Under the pieces are notes generated by a model. The model did not search any database. It saw only the letters and a list, made by a program, of their open reading frames with translations, and had not been told where the DNA came from. From contig NHNU01000019.1 of the NCBI GenBank assembly GCA_002785985.1, forward strand, positions 413,109-477,108: DNA of 64,000 bases. Direction: 5' to 3'. Made by a program: the position numbers and the translations under genes. Positions 1 through 11,858 of this stretch are shown here, piece after piece. Positions within the stretch are counted from its first letter, which is position 1, and every line of letters begins with the position of its first letter. This stretch comes from Microcyclosporella mali. Its lineage: Eukaryota > Ascomycota > Dothideomycetes > Mycosphaerellales > Mycosphaerellaceae.

Positions 1-2415
1 TATCTTGCCGACGACTTTGACACGATTCCCGAGCGACATGCGTTTCTTGGTAACTATCGCAGATACTGCACCACCATCATCCAGGCTATTGCCCGTTCCC
101 GACCCATCGATGCTCTGTCAATCACACTGCAGGGCATGCAGTCCCTGCTTGAGAATGGACCGTACACAGCAGCTCGTGGTTTCACTGGTGAGGATTACTC
201 GAAAGCATCATTTCCCGTGCTCAAGTTTGACGCCCAATTCAACGTCGTTACCGGCGCCTTGAGAGGCTACCAGGCTTGGATGAGCGATGTTTCGGTCATT
301 ACACCGGAGCAGCAATTGTACATGAAGGTCCAGAAAGATCAACAACAAGCCGCCGAATCACTCCAGCAATGGTGTCACGGCATGACAAATGTCCATACTG
401 ACGATCCTGGTGTCGCCGATCAGGTGCTGCAGACATTTGTTTCTGTATTGCGAACACTGAAGTCGCCTCCAACCAGCTTCGTCTTGAGTATGATCCAGCA
501 TCTGCTGACAATGCAGCTTCATGAACAGTCAGCACATGCGTCGTACACGGACGCGATCAAATCGTTTGAGGCTTTGCGAGTGATGGAATTGCAGAAGCTG
601 ACTCTGGTGTTTCCCAACGTGCTATTGGAAGTCTATCGGGAACTGGAGCCGAGAGTCAACAACCTTGCACAGAAGCATGCAGATGATCCTCGACTTCTGT
701 GGGGATACAAAGCGATCTTGTTCATGATTCTGCACCGAGCCGGTGGCATTGACAACGAGATGCGCCTGAGCAAACTGCGGGAAATGCTGAGACCGACTTA
801 TGATGCCTGGGCGGATTTGAATCTTGCAGCATCTGTCGATAGTCTGCAAAGCTTCTGCAACACAGTAGGCATGCACGATTTGGGTGAGTTCTATAAGAAA
901 CATGGCTTCGATCGTCAACAAGACTGGTCAAGTCAGCAATTAGACCGCGAAGGCCAAGCACGGCAGAACGAGATTAAGGAGAAGAGCGACCGCATTCCTC
1001 TTCGCATGACCAAATCGATGCTGTCAGCCACGACGGAGAAGCTGAGGAGCGGCACTGATGAGTATGAAAACGCATGCTCACTGTGGGGAAACCTCATCCC
1101 AATAGTCCTACCCAATCTCTTGCAGATGCTCAGACAGGCTGTCGCCTTTCACAATATGGCTAATTGGTCTCACCTGCCGGATGAGCTGCAAATGGTGGTG
1201 AAGCGTACCCTTCAAGATCGATTCTGGCAATCTGGCATCTCAAATGAAAGCAAAGAGGAATTCTATGCGCGGATTTCTGGATCGAAGACGTCGTTCGAGG
1301 GATTTGCGAGTACTGTAAGAGGCACAATGCGCAACGTGCGCGAGCAAGGCTACCACATCATGTACCTCATGACGAAATTTGATGAGCAGTTCTATGGCCT
1401 CTCTGAGCTTGCCGAACCATTGGCCGATGCGCTCTTCACCGACGCTGGCAGCCTGAACGCGAATCATCTGCATCCCATCATCAACCTGACCACTGGTCTG
1501 GTCCAGCGATGTCCGCCGCATCATCGTGTGCAGTTTCTACCACCCATATTGAGACGACTGTTCCAGACGTTAGATGCCAAGATCTCGGCTGAGTGGGATG
1601 CACTGGGTGCCGCCGCAGACCGCAGTGCGCAGGAGATGGACGAGTTGAGCGATGAGATGAGGACCGAGAGTGTGTTGCGACAACTTACCTATTCTATGGT
1701 GTCCTTTGTGCCATTTCTCCTCGAGTATGATCGTCCACCTGCTGGATCAGCGCATGCCAACGGCAATGGTGACAGTCAAACCGTTGCCAGACCCACGCTC
1801 GCCGATCTTGTCCTCTCAGACGCATCGGTCCTAGAACCACTGATGCTGTTTTGCACCCATGCGCTGCGCATGCGGGACACGAGGTGTTGTGCGTTAATCT
1901 GCAAGGTCTTCCGCAGCATCGTACCAGGCTTCAGCCCGACGACAGGCACACCCAATATCTCTGCTGAGACAATGCAACAGGTTCGCGAGTTTATCAGCGG
2001 TGAAGTCCTCAGAGCCTGTATCACCAGCCTGAACGAGCCTTACTTCGCCGATACCCAGAAAGACCTTGCGGCTCTCATCGCACAAATCATCCTCTTGTAC
2101 AGCTCCAAGACGGAGACGCCGAGGTCCGTATTACTCTCGTTACCGGACATGGCCGAAGCAAAGGTCGACAAAGCGATACATCGTGTGTGCAAGACGCAGA
2201 ACGAGCGACAGCAGCGAGCGCTGGTGCTAGATTTGCTCGAAGGCGTACGTGGCGTGAGCATCTACGAGCAAGGCAAGGTCGATCGAGCGACAGCGCCGAA
2301 GAAGAAGAAAGCGACGGTGCCGATGCAGTATATGGAAGTTGAGCAGCGTCCACAAGTCATTCACGGGGGAGAAGACGGACTTGAGAGCGTGGCTGGGCTG
2401 TTTGGTGACGGGTAG
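1..2415 (+). CDS. msn5: Exportin-5/Msn5-type karyopherin, C-terminal part (5' end outside window)
   Basis: The reading frame is open from base 1 (the first codons read YLADDFDTIPER) to a TAG at 2413-2415, about 804 residues. The 5' part lies outside the window. The product is all-helical and Leu/Gln-rich like an importin-beta/exportin HEAT array. A stretch near 1501-1600 (QRCPPHHRVQFLPPILRRLF, then a WDAL) resembles the exportin-5 C-terminal region, where CPPEH is followed by PILGPLF and a KW motif. Family knowledge: exportin-5/Msn5 works with Ran-GTP to export proteins (phosphorylated regulators in yeast) and RNAs from the nucleus. A lysine cluster lies close to the C-terminus. No intron is needed in the visible part. 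The family call is from remembered conservation; a less characterised exportin is the main alternative. Confidence 0.82.
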   Translation, partial: YLADDFDTIPERHAFLGNYRRYCTTIIQAIARSRPIDALSITLQGMQSLLENGPYTAARGFTGEDYSKASFPVLKFDAQFNVVTGALRGYQAWMSDVSVITPEQQLYMKVQKDQQQAAESLQQWCHGMTNVHTDDPGVADQVLQTFVSVLRTLKSPPTSFVLSMIQHLLTMQLHEQSAHASYTDAIKSFEALRVMELQKLTLVFPNVLLEVYRELEPRVNNLAQKHADDPRLLWGYKAILFMILHRAGGIDNEMRLSKLREMLRPTYDAWADLNLAASVDSLQSFCNTVGMHDLGEFYKKHGFDRQQDWSSQQLDREGQARQNEIKEKSDRIPLRMTKSMLSATTEKLRSGTDEYENACSLWGNLIPIVLPNLLQMLRQAVAFHNMANWSHLPDELQMVVKRTLQDRFWQSGISNESKEEFYARISGSKTSFEGFASTVRGTMRNVREQGYHIMYLMTKFDEQFYGLSELAEPLADALFTDAGSLNANHLHPIINLTTGLVQRCPPHHRVQFLPPILRRLFQTLDAKISAEWDALGAAADRSAQEMDELSDEMRTESVLRQLTYSMVSFVPFLLEYDRPPAGSAHANGNGDSQTVARPTLADLVLSDASVLEPLMLFCTHALRMRDTRCCALICKVFRSIVPGFSPTTGTPNISAETMQQVREFISGEVLRACITSLNEPYFADTQKDLAALIAQIILLYSSKTETPRSVLLSLPDMAEAKVDKAIHRVCKTQNERQQRALVLDLLEGVRGVSIYEQGKVDRATAPKKKKATVPMQYMEVEQRPQVIHGGEDGLESVAGLFGDG

Positions 2416-5400
2416 GAAACGACAATGTTCCAGCGGTGCAATCTCGGTCGTGACGTCCTTGCCGTAAGTCATCACCTTGACTGTGAGATTGTTCTGTTGA
2501 AAGAAGAAGCCCTTTCAATGGCGCAGCGAGGCGGTGGACGCTCTGTGAATTGACACATCTGCAACGAGCATATCGAAGAGAAGAATAAAGGTGACGACAA
2601 CCAGGAGGATATGAATGGGAGAGGAAAGCAAGACCAGTGTAGCTGGCGAGCATATCGTTCACAGCGGCGTAAAGATTCGAATACAGTCTACGACGAAGTC
2701 GAGCACTTCAGCCACGATATCAGTGGTCAGTCTCACATCGTTGGATAGAACACAAGACTGTGGTCTCAGAAGGAAGCGTCTACATGGCACACTTCGACAC
2801 TGCTGCCACTTCATTCCGAGCAGCACAAGTAACGTCGACGAGGCCTCAATGCGGCGACTGACGCTATAGTGTACATTCTTAGCAAGCGAACAGGCAACAT
2901 GAATGGTTGCTCGTTGTATTTGAAATTACCCGCCGTCGAGAAGCAGTTGTGCGGCACAGCACAGCACAGCGCATCACACGAACGACGGAAAAGTAAGACT
3001 ACTTCTGACGTGTCGATTGTATTTTGGTCCACAACTTCTGCGCCGCTCGACCTGACAAACAATATCATCATCATCATGCTTCTTCTCTCACCGTGCCTCA
3101 TTTTTGAAGAAAATCGGACTCCGATAGAAAAAGAAAGCATTATCAATCGTGTCTTTTTGAGTCCGGTTAATCGCCCCTCCCGACAACATAGGTATGTTAT
3201 GCGTCTTCTCTGGCACTGTACGTCAATGGCGCAATGGAGGTGGTGTGCTCCGCAACTCGTCCCCCTCCCGGTTCCCACGCACATGGCATGCAGGTTCGGC
3301 AGGCCGCTTATGAAGGAGCTGGCCACGAGGGAGAGGAGTGGTCGATCGCGGGAGGATGTGGAATGGGATGGACAGAGCTTTGTGAGAGGGGGAGTCGTAG
3401 TGTGGGATGCTTTGTACCAAGCTGTGATTGAACAGAGTCGGTTGAGTCTGGGAGCTCGAGAGGCCAGTAAGAGTGGTATCTGATGCAGAAGCTGAAACGC
3501 TTGCTCAAGCCACTCACACTCATACCATAGCTTGCCCGCTCGTGAGGGTGGGGCGTGGTAGGTTGAAGAGCGCTGGCATCGGTGGCGTGGTTAGCATTGT
3601 GGAGACCGGGGAGATGAAGTATTTCTGGTGGCTACGAAGGGACGTGGAGTTGGTTGCGACTGTTCCATTCCGGCAGGTGGGTGGTCTCGTTGTTGGCCCT
3701 CAAAAAGTAATTGGCAACGAAGGATCTCATAACGAGTCTCTAGGTCTCGAAAGCATTTGCCATCCTGTCCAAAGGTGTCAGTGCGATTGTCACCATCGAT
3801 GTCAATGTTAAAGACGTGACCAAGCATACCATGAAATGAATAATGGAGCCGTCTTGTGTTGCATTGTTCCTATTGACCGCTCACCACCAACAAGAGCTCC
3901 ACTCATGGGTGTCACTAGAGCATGGGCTCTGGAAAGCTCCGTCAGAAGTCGACATTAACCGCATTGGATAGTGTAGGGTGACGCACTATGTGTTGGTTCC
4001 GCAACACAGGACTCGCTTGTAGAACCACTCGGCCGAAGGGTGACCTTGGTGCATGGCCTGGTTATGGCATGGACGGTCGATGCCTTCGATCAGCCTGTTG
4101 TAAGGCGAATCATCCGCGGCAGATCATGGTCGATGGAACGTCGAGGCGAGATGTAGCGTGGTAGTTCGATCTTCCTCTTCCACGATGAGCCAGACCCTCT
4201 GGTTGGGCCTCCTTCCTTCTGTGAATGGCAACCGCAGAATGATCGCCACGGGCTTGACCGCTGGTTCCTTCCGTCAGTGGTAGTAGACAGTCCAAGGCGG
4301 TACTAGATGGTGAGTGATGGATGGAATGCTAAACGAATCCTCCGAAGCGTAATCAAAACTCAGGGCTGGTTTCCAAGCCAGCGTCAACGAGTCCGTGCAT
4401 GCTTGACTCGAGATATCTAAAGCGCTCGTAAGAATGTGTGTGCTTTGTGAAGCTGAATAACGGAATCGTCGTGACCAGACCGCATGCCCTAGGTAGGCTC
4501 CCAAAATCGCAACCCTCAAGCATATAGATCGCGAAGGAGCCAACAAAGCCTCAGCCACTGTCACTAGGATTCCGAACAAGCATGAGACGTCTTCAGCTAC
4601 AGGGTCAGTTCTTTCGCTTCTACAACACGCATCATGTCTTGTCTGGAGCCACGGCTGAACTCCAAGCGAATGGACTCTTCCAACGCGAGATGCGGATTCA
4701 TCCGGACCTGGACGAGATGAGCAATGCTGATGATAGTGTCGGTTCACTACCGTATAAGCTTCATGGGTCGAATGTCTGGGCATAAGGGTGAAGCTGATAA
4801 TAATAACAGAGTCTGAGATGTTGTGGCGTCCGACAAGCGCCTGTGGCATGCTCTCATTTCTGACGTTCTACTGACAGGGGCACCTGATTGGCGACGCGAG
4901 CGCACCTTGCGGTCCCGATAAAGCGACGGGACACAATAGCGATCAATTTCAGCGTCGTCACAGACTATCTGTGTATGGTCAAACCCCCCAGCCATTTGTC
5001 GGGACATTATCTGGCACATGATCGGAAGCTTAAGCGTCGGAACCTGCATGGAGATTTCTCAGCGACCACCAGCCCTGCAGACGACGTCGATACCGATTCC
5101 GAAAGGCACTTGGCGATAAAGTTCGCAATAGCCATCAATTTTAACCACAGGCGTTTCCTGAAGGTCTGCGGCACAAACTCTCCTACGCCACAAACGTGGT
5201 GCTTGGGCCGTTGAAGTGGTCGACCCCTCCTTCGACTAGCTCCAATGCACAACCTAGGGCTCAAATGCGTGGGCAAGCCAGCGCCCATTTCGAAGTCCTT
5301 AAGGCTTGTTGTACGAAGATGGTCTCAGAATGAGGCGCGTTCAATGACGGGCTTGGAGAGTGAGGTCTATCTTGACTGCAGCAGACCGACCAAGCTAGGT

Positions 5401-7687
5401 TATATTGAGACTACATCATATAGCATTCCATTCTATGAAGCGGTGTGAGAAGTGGCACAGAGGTCTGTCGGCATTTCCGCAAACAGGTTGTCGATCACGG
5501 ACGAGGGTGTTTCCGGATGCGCGAATCAAGATTGCTGGAACGTGCTGCCATGAGCTCGCAGACGCCACGCCGCCGGAACACTAACCTTGGAGAGGAGAGT
5601 TTGATGGACGCCAGCCTGCCCGCAACTCGTGGAGCAGGAAGACTGAAAACGGGAAGGATGCGCAGCCAAGTCCTGTGGTGTACCGTGTTTCAGATTCTGG
5701 CACCCTGTCGTCGAATATCGCTCTCCTGCTCTCCACCACGTTGTGCAGTCGGCGTGCAGCTGGTGTGCAGACAGTGATGCGCAACAAGTTCATAGGGCTG
5801 TCTGTCATGTCATTTCCCGTGGATGGGTTTGGAGGCGAGAGGCAAGGCACGAGGCTGTAAGATTCGAAGATGCAATCCTCGAGCGCGAGCTGCCTATCAC
5901 AATGCGATTCGGGGCATATCATGGAGTCCGCGGGTCCTGTCTGCCGATCTTCCGTAGTCAGATGGGAGCAAGAAGCAGTTGCGGCGTCCCGGATCCATGG
6001 CTGGAATCTTGCTACTCTACTGCCGGTCGCTAGCAGTGGGCGAAGATGCGGCGCATTCCTCCCGCACCGCACGTTGTTTAGAGATGTGTGCAGAGACGGG
6101 CACCACAGCAACATCAGTAAGTACATGTAAGCTGACTGCGGACGCAAGCGAAGTCGGTCGAATAGGTGCACCGAGACCCACGCGGCTTGTGCTCACTCGC
6201 GATGCTCTCGCACTGGCGGGCGCTGGTCAGACGGGAGAGGTGAAGGAGGGCCAGTGAGAGTTGAGGTGAGCGAGCTGGAGGCGACATGTTTGGTTGCAAA
6301 GAGTGGGAAGTCGAACGGGGCGGCGGCCGGTGAGGTATAGAAGCAGTTGATTGGAGGGCGAATAATGCGAACAGGTCCAAAGGCGAAGACAGAAGATCCG
6401 ATCACTTTCCTAGAGGAGGCAACTAAGCGTGGTGCTGGTGCTGGTGCTGGTGCTGGTGCAGCTTGCTGTCACGCGGCGGACCTATTTTCGACCACTCTCT
6501 TGCATGACGCGGGCGTCCGGCCAAGTTGTTCATTAGCCACGACCTTTTTTCGGGGCCGGGCTGGGGCTGAAGCTGAAGCTGAAAGTGAAGTTGACGAGAT
6601 GTCGTCGTCGTTGTCACCACCACCACCACCACCACCACCACATGGCCGAATCTATGTTCCCCTGTCCCCTGTCCCCTGTCCCCTGTCCCCATGTCTCTGG
6701 GTGAGGCCCTTGCTCGCTGGCCAAGCGCATTGCCAGTCGATCGGGGGACCCTACTGCCGGCACGCCTCCACAGTGGGCTTGAGGGCTGAATAAATGCTTG
6801 ACGGCACCCAATTACAAGTGGCTCATACTTGTAATAGTCAGATCGGACAATTTGCGTGGGACAGTGGAATAGTCGGTTTTTTTGCAATGTCCGGCAGCGG
6901 GGGGATGAATCATGATCGACAGCGCACGTGTTGAGCCGCATTTTGGTCTCCCGTCGGCAGACACCGGTGTGAGCGAGGTGTGGTATAGTGCAGTGCGGTT
7001 CCATGATTGCAGTACAGCACAGTATGGTGCAATTCTTGTCGTACAATATGGTAAGTCTCCAGCTGGTATGATTAGATTTAGTGAGTGAGGGCCCGCGATC
7101 CTATTCCCAGGGCTCCCGTCTCACACACATCACAGGCGAAGGGACGCTTTCCAGGGCCACTAGTCCGATACAAGCTAGAATGTGTAATGGCGCAAACCTT
7201 GCTTCTCAGCCCTCATCCTCACTTTGAGACAAGCGAAACGCTAGGCTAGCTACCAACGCTTCTTACTCCTCTCCCCCCAAACCACCTCGTTGCATCCGGG
7301 CAGGCTGGCACACCCGTCTGGGCTGTATGCACATGCACATGCACATGCATGATGCGGCGTGTGCGTGCGTGCCGCCTCGTGGTGCACGGAGTCTAAGTTT
7401 AAGCAGTCTGGCCGCTGAATGTGGCACTCTCCCCCAACTAACCCCCTTCGACTTAGCGGAGTGTTGCTGGTGTCTCTTTATATCGTGCATTGCAACAGCC
7501 CCAGGGCGCAGGCGAGCCAAAAGTGATCAGAGAGCCTACCCTAGGTGGACGGTAGTCATAATATGCTTCCCTTGACAATCACTTGCTCTGCCGTCTATAT
7601 CATACATACTAACCCCAAGCCCACCTGCGAACAGACCTTCTAGACAACATCATCTCCATCCTCCGGTTGGCCTCTCTTGAATCCATT
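2416..7687. other. Long non-coding stretch
   Basis: About 5.3 kb without a convincing gene. The longest open frames (about 2869-3483 plus, 4274-4849 minus, 6423-7046 minus) have no recognisable domain, unnatural composition and no splice partners. Base composition is like the neighbouring genes, so this is not an AT-rich repeat block. The last 1.3 kb, upstream of the zinc-finger gene, is rich in microsatellites, including ACATGC repeats near 7327-7350. It probably holds the 3' UTR of the exportin gene and the promoter and 5' leader of the regulator. Confidence 0.5.
6431..6690. repeat. Cluster of four microsatellites
   Basis: Four short tandem tracts lie within 260 bp: GGTGCT units at 6431-6459, GCTGAA-like units at 6565-6584, a CAC/ACC trinucleotide tract at about 6615-6642, and four to five CCCTGTC-type heptamers at 6661-6690. 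They keep several frames open and so create spurious poly-Ala/Gly and poly-Pro ORFs. They sit about 1 kb upstream of the polyQ zinc-finger gene. Confidence 0.85.
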
Positions 7688-7903
7688 ATGACTTCTGTGA
7701 TCATGGACTCACATTCTCTCCAGTCTTCTGCCACCCATACTCATCCATCTGCTCGACTACGACACCATACTTCCTTCTCTGCCCACTCCACGACAGTAGA
7801 TCCTCGTGGCGCCATACAGAAACGACATAGCACCACTGCGGCCAGCGATCGCAACCGTTCCATCTCCATCACTCAAGCTGATCGTCTATACCGTCTGGCC
7901 GCC

Positions 7904-7948
<45 letters not shown>

Positions 7949-9159
7949 CAACAACAACAACAACAACGACGATCCGTCCATCAGCACTCGGAAGTCCAAC
8001 AACAACAACACCACGACTCGATTCCACCCGCAGCGTTAGGCGTTCAGTGGATCACTCCTCAGCATTCACCTCAGCTCTCCGCTTTCGCCGCTCAGCCATC
8101 GATTGAGCCATTTCCTCAGTGGACAGCACCGACGCCTCCAAGATCAGACTCGGGCATCCCAAACGTCTCCATCGATTCAGACGAGCCTGTCACCACCGGT
8201 ATCAGTGGTGCTCAGGAGTTTGCCTTTGAACAGCCAGCATCTTCGGCGGAAATGAGGTTTGTGCTTACCGATCGACGACATCACCTGTCAGCAATCCGCT
8301 GACGTCCTGCTTTAGCTCGCTAGGATTCCTTCTTCCCACACAATACGGAGCCTCACCTTACGACTCGGAAGCAAACTGTACGTTCTCATCATCAGATCAT
8401 GCATCTTGACAGTCAACTCTTGTACTGACCAACTCCTTAGCCTTCGCCCCCATGGATCAGAATTACATCCCTCCCATGCGCATGTCGCAACCGCCATCGA
8501 CTAGCGGCGCTTCTGCCTATGCGCAGACGGCATCCTCGAGTCCAGCGCTCTATCAAAGTCGGGGCGCCGATGCGAGCCGACGACCGTCAGAGATGCCACC
8601 AACCACGAGCTCGAGTTCACCCTACGCCCAGGACTACCGTCGAACGAGTAACCCGTACGAGGGCGGCTACTCCGTCGCACCTAGCCAAACGATTCCTTCC
8701 ATCAGCGGTCTGACTCAGAGCCCTCTGCCGTCACCGCACATCGGATCGTCCGGACCGCAGTACAACAGATCGCCGAGTCTGTATGAGCCAAACATGTACT
8801 CACAAGCTTACACGACAGCACCACCATCAACGTCGCAAATGTACGCCCCCAGCCAGTCGTACCCGCAACCGCCTTCATTCGGAGGCAGCGGCGGTGGCAT
8901 CGACAAGTCGATGAGCAGCGATTCATCGATACGCGTTCTCAACCAACGACCTAAACCGCAGTGCTGGGAGCACGGTTGCAACGGCCGTCAGTTTTCCACC
9001 TTTAGCAATCTGCTACGGCACCAACGTGAGAAGTCTGGGACTGCAGCCAAGTCTTACTGTCCGAAGTGCGGTGCCGAGTTCACCCGGACGACTGCGCGCA
9101 ACGGACATCTTGCTCACGACAAATGCACGAAGCAACGTCGCCCATCAGATGGGAAATAG
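7688..9159 (+). CDS. PolyQ C2H2 zinc-finger transcription factor (three exons)
   Basis: Exons 7688-8256, 8316-8377 and 8441-9159 join in frame to give 449 residues. Introns are 59 and 63 nt (donors GTTTGT and GTACGT, acceptors TTTAG and CTTAG). The ATG at 7688 is the first in the frame; another at 7703 is possible. The N-terminal half is Ser/Thr/Gln-rich with a pure run of 20 Gln (7907-7966). The middle is Pro/Ser/Tyr/Gln-rich and probably disordered. The C-terminus has a compact pair of fungal-type fingers: CWEHGC followed by an LLRHQREK helix, then CPKCGAEF followed by H...C. This architecture is typical of sequence-specific nuclear regulators in filamentous fungi. I cannot assign an orthologue. 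The gene is isolated by several kb of non-coding DNA on both sides, in keeping with complex regulation. Confidence 0.85.
7907..7966 (+). repeat. CAG/CAA tract encoding 20 glutamines
   Basis: Eleven CAG codons (7907-7939) are followed without interruption by nine CAA codons (7940-7966), inside exon 1 of the zinc-finger gene. A second, shorter CAA run follows near 7999-8010. Confidence 0.97.
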
Positions 9160-9730
9160 ATTGTCCTCTACATCATAAATACAGTATGCGGATCGACAGG
9201 GGGCTGACAATGATGCATTTTCTGGGCTGGGAAACGGCGTTGGACTTTCTAGAACATTTACGTGGTGTTTTTTGCCACTCTTTCATCGCGAGGAAAAGGG
9301 GAATGCGGCGAATATGGGATGGGAAACCGTGGCATCCTCGATATCCTCGCTGGTGTGATTGTTACAATACCTCTCTGCGTGGAATTGTTTCTTGCATGAT
9401 ACGCACGTGGAGGACACGTTCTTACTTTTTTGGTGCTTGTACGAAAAAGGGGAGATGCAAGAGCAGAGACCAAAGATAGAGACGAGAAAGCAGAGCCCTG
9501 TCTGCGACAACAATTCGTTGGCTGAACGAACCTTCTTCTCATCGAAATCACAATCCAAGTTTATTTTGGAAAATGCCACACTACTCTCACGACGACGACG
9601 CACCAGACAGCTCGCCTATTTCCCGAGCGAGGCGGGCAGCTAGGGTAGATCTGCGACCTGAGTATCCGCATGGGGAATACAGAAACGTACGCCGAGCTGA
9701 GAAATGGGAAGATGGGACGCTAGCTGTGCC
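9160..9730. other. Intergenic, probable 3' UTR of the zinc-finger gene
   Basis: I see no gene. Short open frames on both strands overlap each other and carry no domain. Confidence 0.5.
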
Positions 9731-10213
9731 TCACCACCCGCGCCCCTCTCCTTGACGTCTAAGTTTATAGTCAGATGTTGAGCCGGGGCTGCCAATTGGG
9801 CCTTCAACCACCTCTGATCGGCTGAAGGACGACGCGCTCATCGTTCGTGACATATTGTTGCTGCGGCATGCCGGTTGCTCGCAATTGATCAAGACCGCGT
9901 AGAAGAGAGTTGACAGGGGTACGAATTGTTCGCATTTCGGGCAATACCATTGGTGGAGTGTCCGCGGTATTCTTTGCTTTGGTGAGATGTGAGTTGACGT
10001 ATGAGGAGGTTGGGAACGGTGTTGGTTAACTTCCCATCTGAAGCGCCAATTGGCCACTGAATTGGCTGCCTGTTGCGGGAATCTTTGCGAGGTCTCGCTC
10101 ACACCCACCCTTTCATCCTTGCGTGGGGACTGCTTTGCATGAATAGCGATGCCACTGCGAAGTGAGTCAGATACGCTGCTAGTGATGGCCGACCTCCACT
10201 CGCGGCAAGACAT
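9731..10213 (-). CDS. Weak candidate: small zinc-ribbon-like protein
   Basis: A minus-strand frame of about 160 residues. Its C-terminal part holds WYCPKC, then a hydrophobic stretch and an INCEQPAC motif, i.e. two Cys pairs. That spacing recalls the small CxxC...C..C proteins common in Dothideomycete genomes (WYCxxCxxGP...CxxCxHxxCxxC), although the second half is incomplete. The start is uncertain; ATG at 10213 is simply the nearest upstream one, and an upstream exon is possible. The N-terminal half looks random. Inference only. Confidence 0.25.
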   Translation of the reverse strand: MSCREWRSAITSSVSDSLRSGIAIHAKQSPRKDERVGVSETSQRFPQQAANSVANWRFRWEVNQHRSQPPHTSTHISPKQRIPRTLHQWYCPKCEQFVPLSTLFYAVLINCEQPACRSNNMSRTMSASSFSRSEVVEGPIGSPGSTSDYKLRRQGEGRGW

Positions 10214-11858
10214 CCGAGGTCTGGCGAGCGGTGGGCCCCCAATCCACATCTTGGAACTGACTGCGCGGAACTCTGATAAGCGAGGCAACAGCGTGACAGT
10301 TGCGTATCGTACATATGACATGGTGGAGGAGGAGGGGAAGGGAAAGGATGGGAAACAAGGTACACCGTACCACGCGATCGTTGTGCGCGCCGTTTGGCCA
10401 CGTTGCTTCCATGTCGCATGTGGGCGAGATGAGGGAACCGTCCCGCCTGTCTCCAGATCTGCAGGAAGCAGTCGCTTTCTGGGAAGGATTGCGACGCCTC
10501 CTGCCGCTGTGCATTTCTGCCATGTGCTGGGAGGATGAAGCGAACTTGCCAGGTTGCCATGCTCCGGCTCCTTTCGAATCCACACAACACTACCAGCACG
10601 ATCCTCCGTGTAGTTAAGAACATGTAGGTACCCATATCTCATCACTTCTCACACCACAGACGAATGTATGTAACCACAGAACAGCTCGCACCCGTAACCT
10701 CCCGTAAATCGGCCAATGACGCGAGATGTCTGTCTGCCTGGCGCCTGTCAGCAATTGGGACAGTGACACGGTCGGACCCATCCGAAGAGGCTGATAATAA
10801 TGATGGACAGTAAAGACCACACACTCCAGACCTGCGCATGGTGTCACTTGGTCGAGTCACGGGCCCGTGGACGGTGAGAGCGCCGCGCGTTGCTTCGCAC
10901 TGTCGCTCTTGACAAGACGCCGCGTCTCACTACGCATAGATGTGTTCCACTCTCGACCGGTGAGTGAAAAGAGCGAGAATAGATGTAGAGTGAAGTCATC
11001 GTGTGCCCTACCAGGCCTACTGACAGCATCCTGGTCACTGCATGGGTCTTTGACGGTGCCAGCGTACTGCCGAGGGCTGAAAGTCAGTCTCGTCGTCCAT
11101 GGTTGTGTTTATTCCAGTTGTCGCTTATAGGCACGTCCATATCCACTATGAGCGGGCCGACAATGGTTACAACTTGGTGTGTCTCAACCCCGGCAAAGAG
11201 GGCAGCATGCTGTAGGCGGTGTTGGGAGCGAAATCTGGGTGTCGCTGACGGGAATGGCGAGGCAGATACGGTGGGGGTTTGAAGGTGGTGGATGACGCTG
11301 GAGACACTGTGGACACAACCTTGGAGATGCAGCCATCGGCCTGTCCCGTTGTTGAGGGCCGAAACCCCGATTTGGTGGTGAACGTTTAGAGGCACGTGCA
11401 TAATTCGCCAAGAACAGGACCATTGTGACTTCACGTCTTGATATGCCTCGAACAGCAGACCGCAGCAAAATACACACACCGCGAACCAGCAGATAGATTG
11501 CCATGACTCCCACTGTCAGGTCCTGAGCAGCTCCACGAAGCCACGTACCACAAGCTGCGTCAATCTCGACCACCCGAGCGACATCATGATAGCCCGAATG
11601 GCTCACCTCTTCCGCGTCCACTATTCGCACACGAACACGCTTGCTTTAGGAAGGTCAAAACGAATAAGAGCCTTAAAACACACGTACGGTTATGAATGAG
11701 TGCTCTTGCATAGATAGCCAATCGACGCGCATTTGTGAATAGGTCAAGAGAATCGCCTCTGAGACAAATCTGAGATTGTGACCGAAATAGACCACTTCAA
11801 GACCCGGCGCATTCGAAGAAGTAGAGCTTCTCTGTGCCAACCAAAACTCCGAAAGGGG
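10214..11858. other. Intergenic, nothing supportable
   Basis: No convincing gene. A minus-strand frame at 11084-11630 has some protein-like stretches but no start, splice or domain support. The last few hundred bases are the promoter and leader of the GTPase gene. Confidence 0.45.

Noticed and set aside
2869..3483. 204-codon plus-strand open frame
   Set aside because: No domain, odd composition (poly-Ile from an ATC run), overlapping antisense frames of equal quality, no splice partners.
4274..4849. 191-codon minus-strand open frame
   Set aside because: No recognisable motif and no conserved-looking segment; in a region where all frames are similarly open.
11084..11630. Two overlapping minus-strand frames with some protein-like stretches
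   Set aside because: No consistent exon structure, no start with support, no domain.
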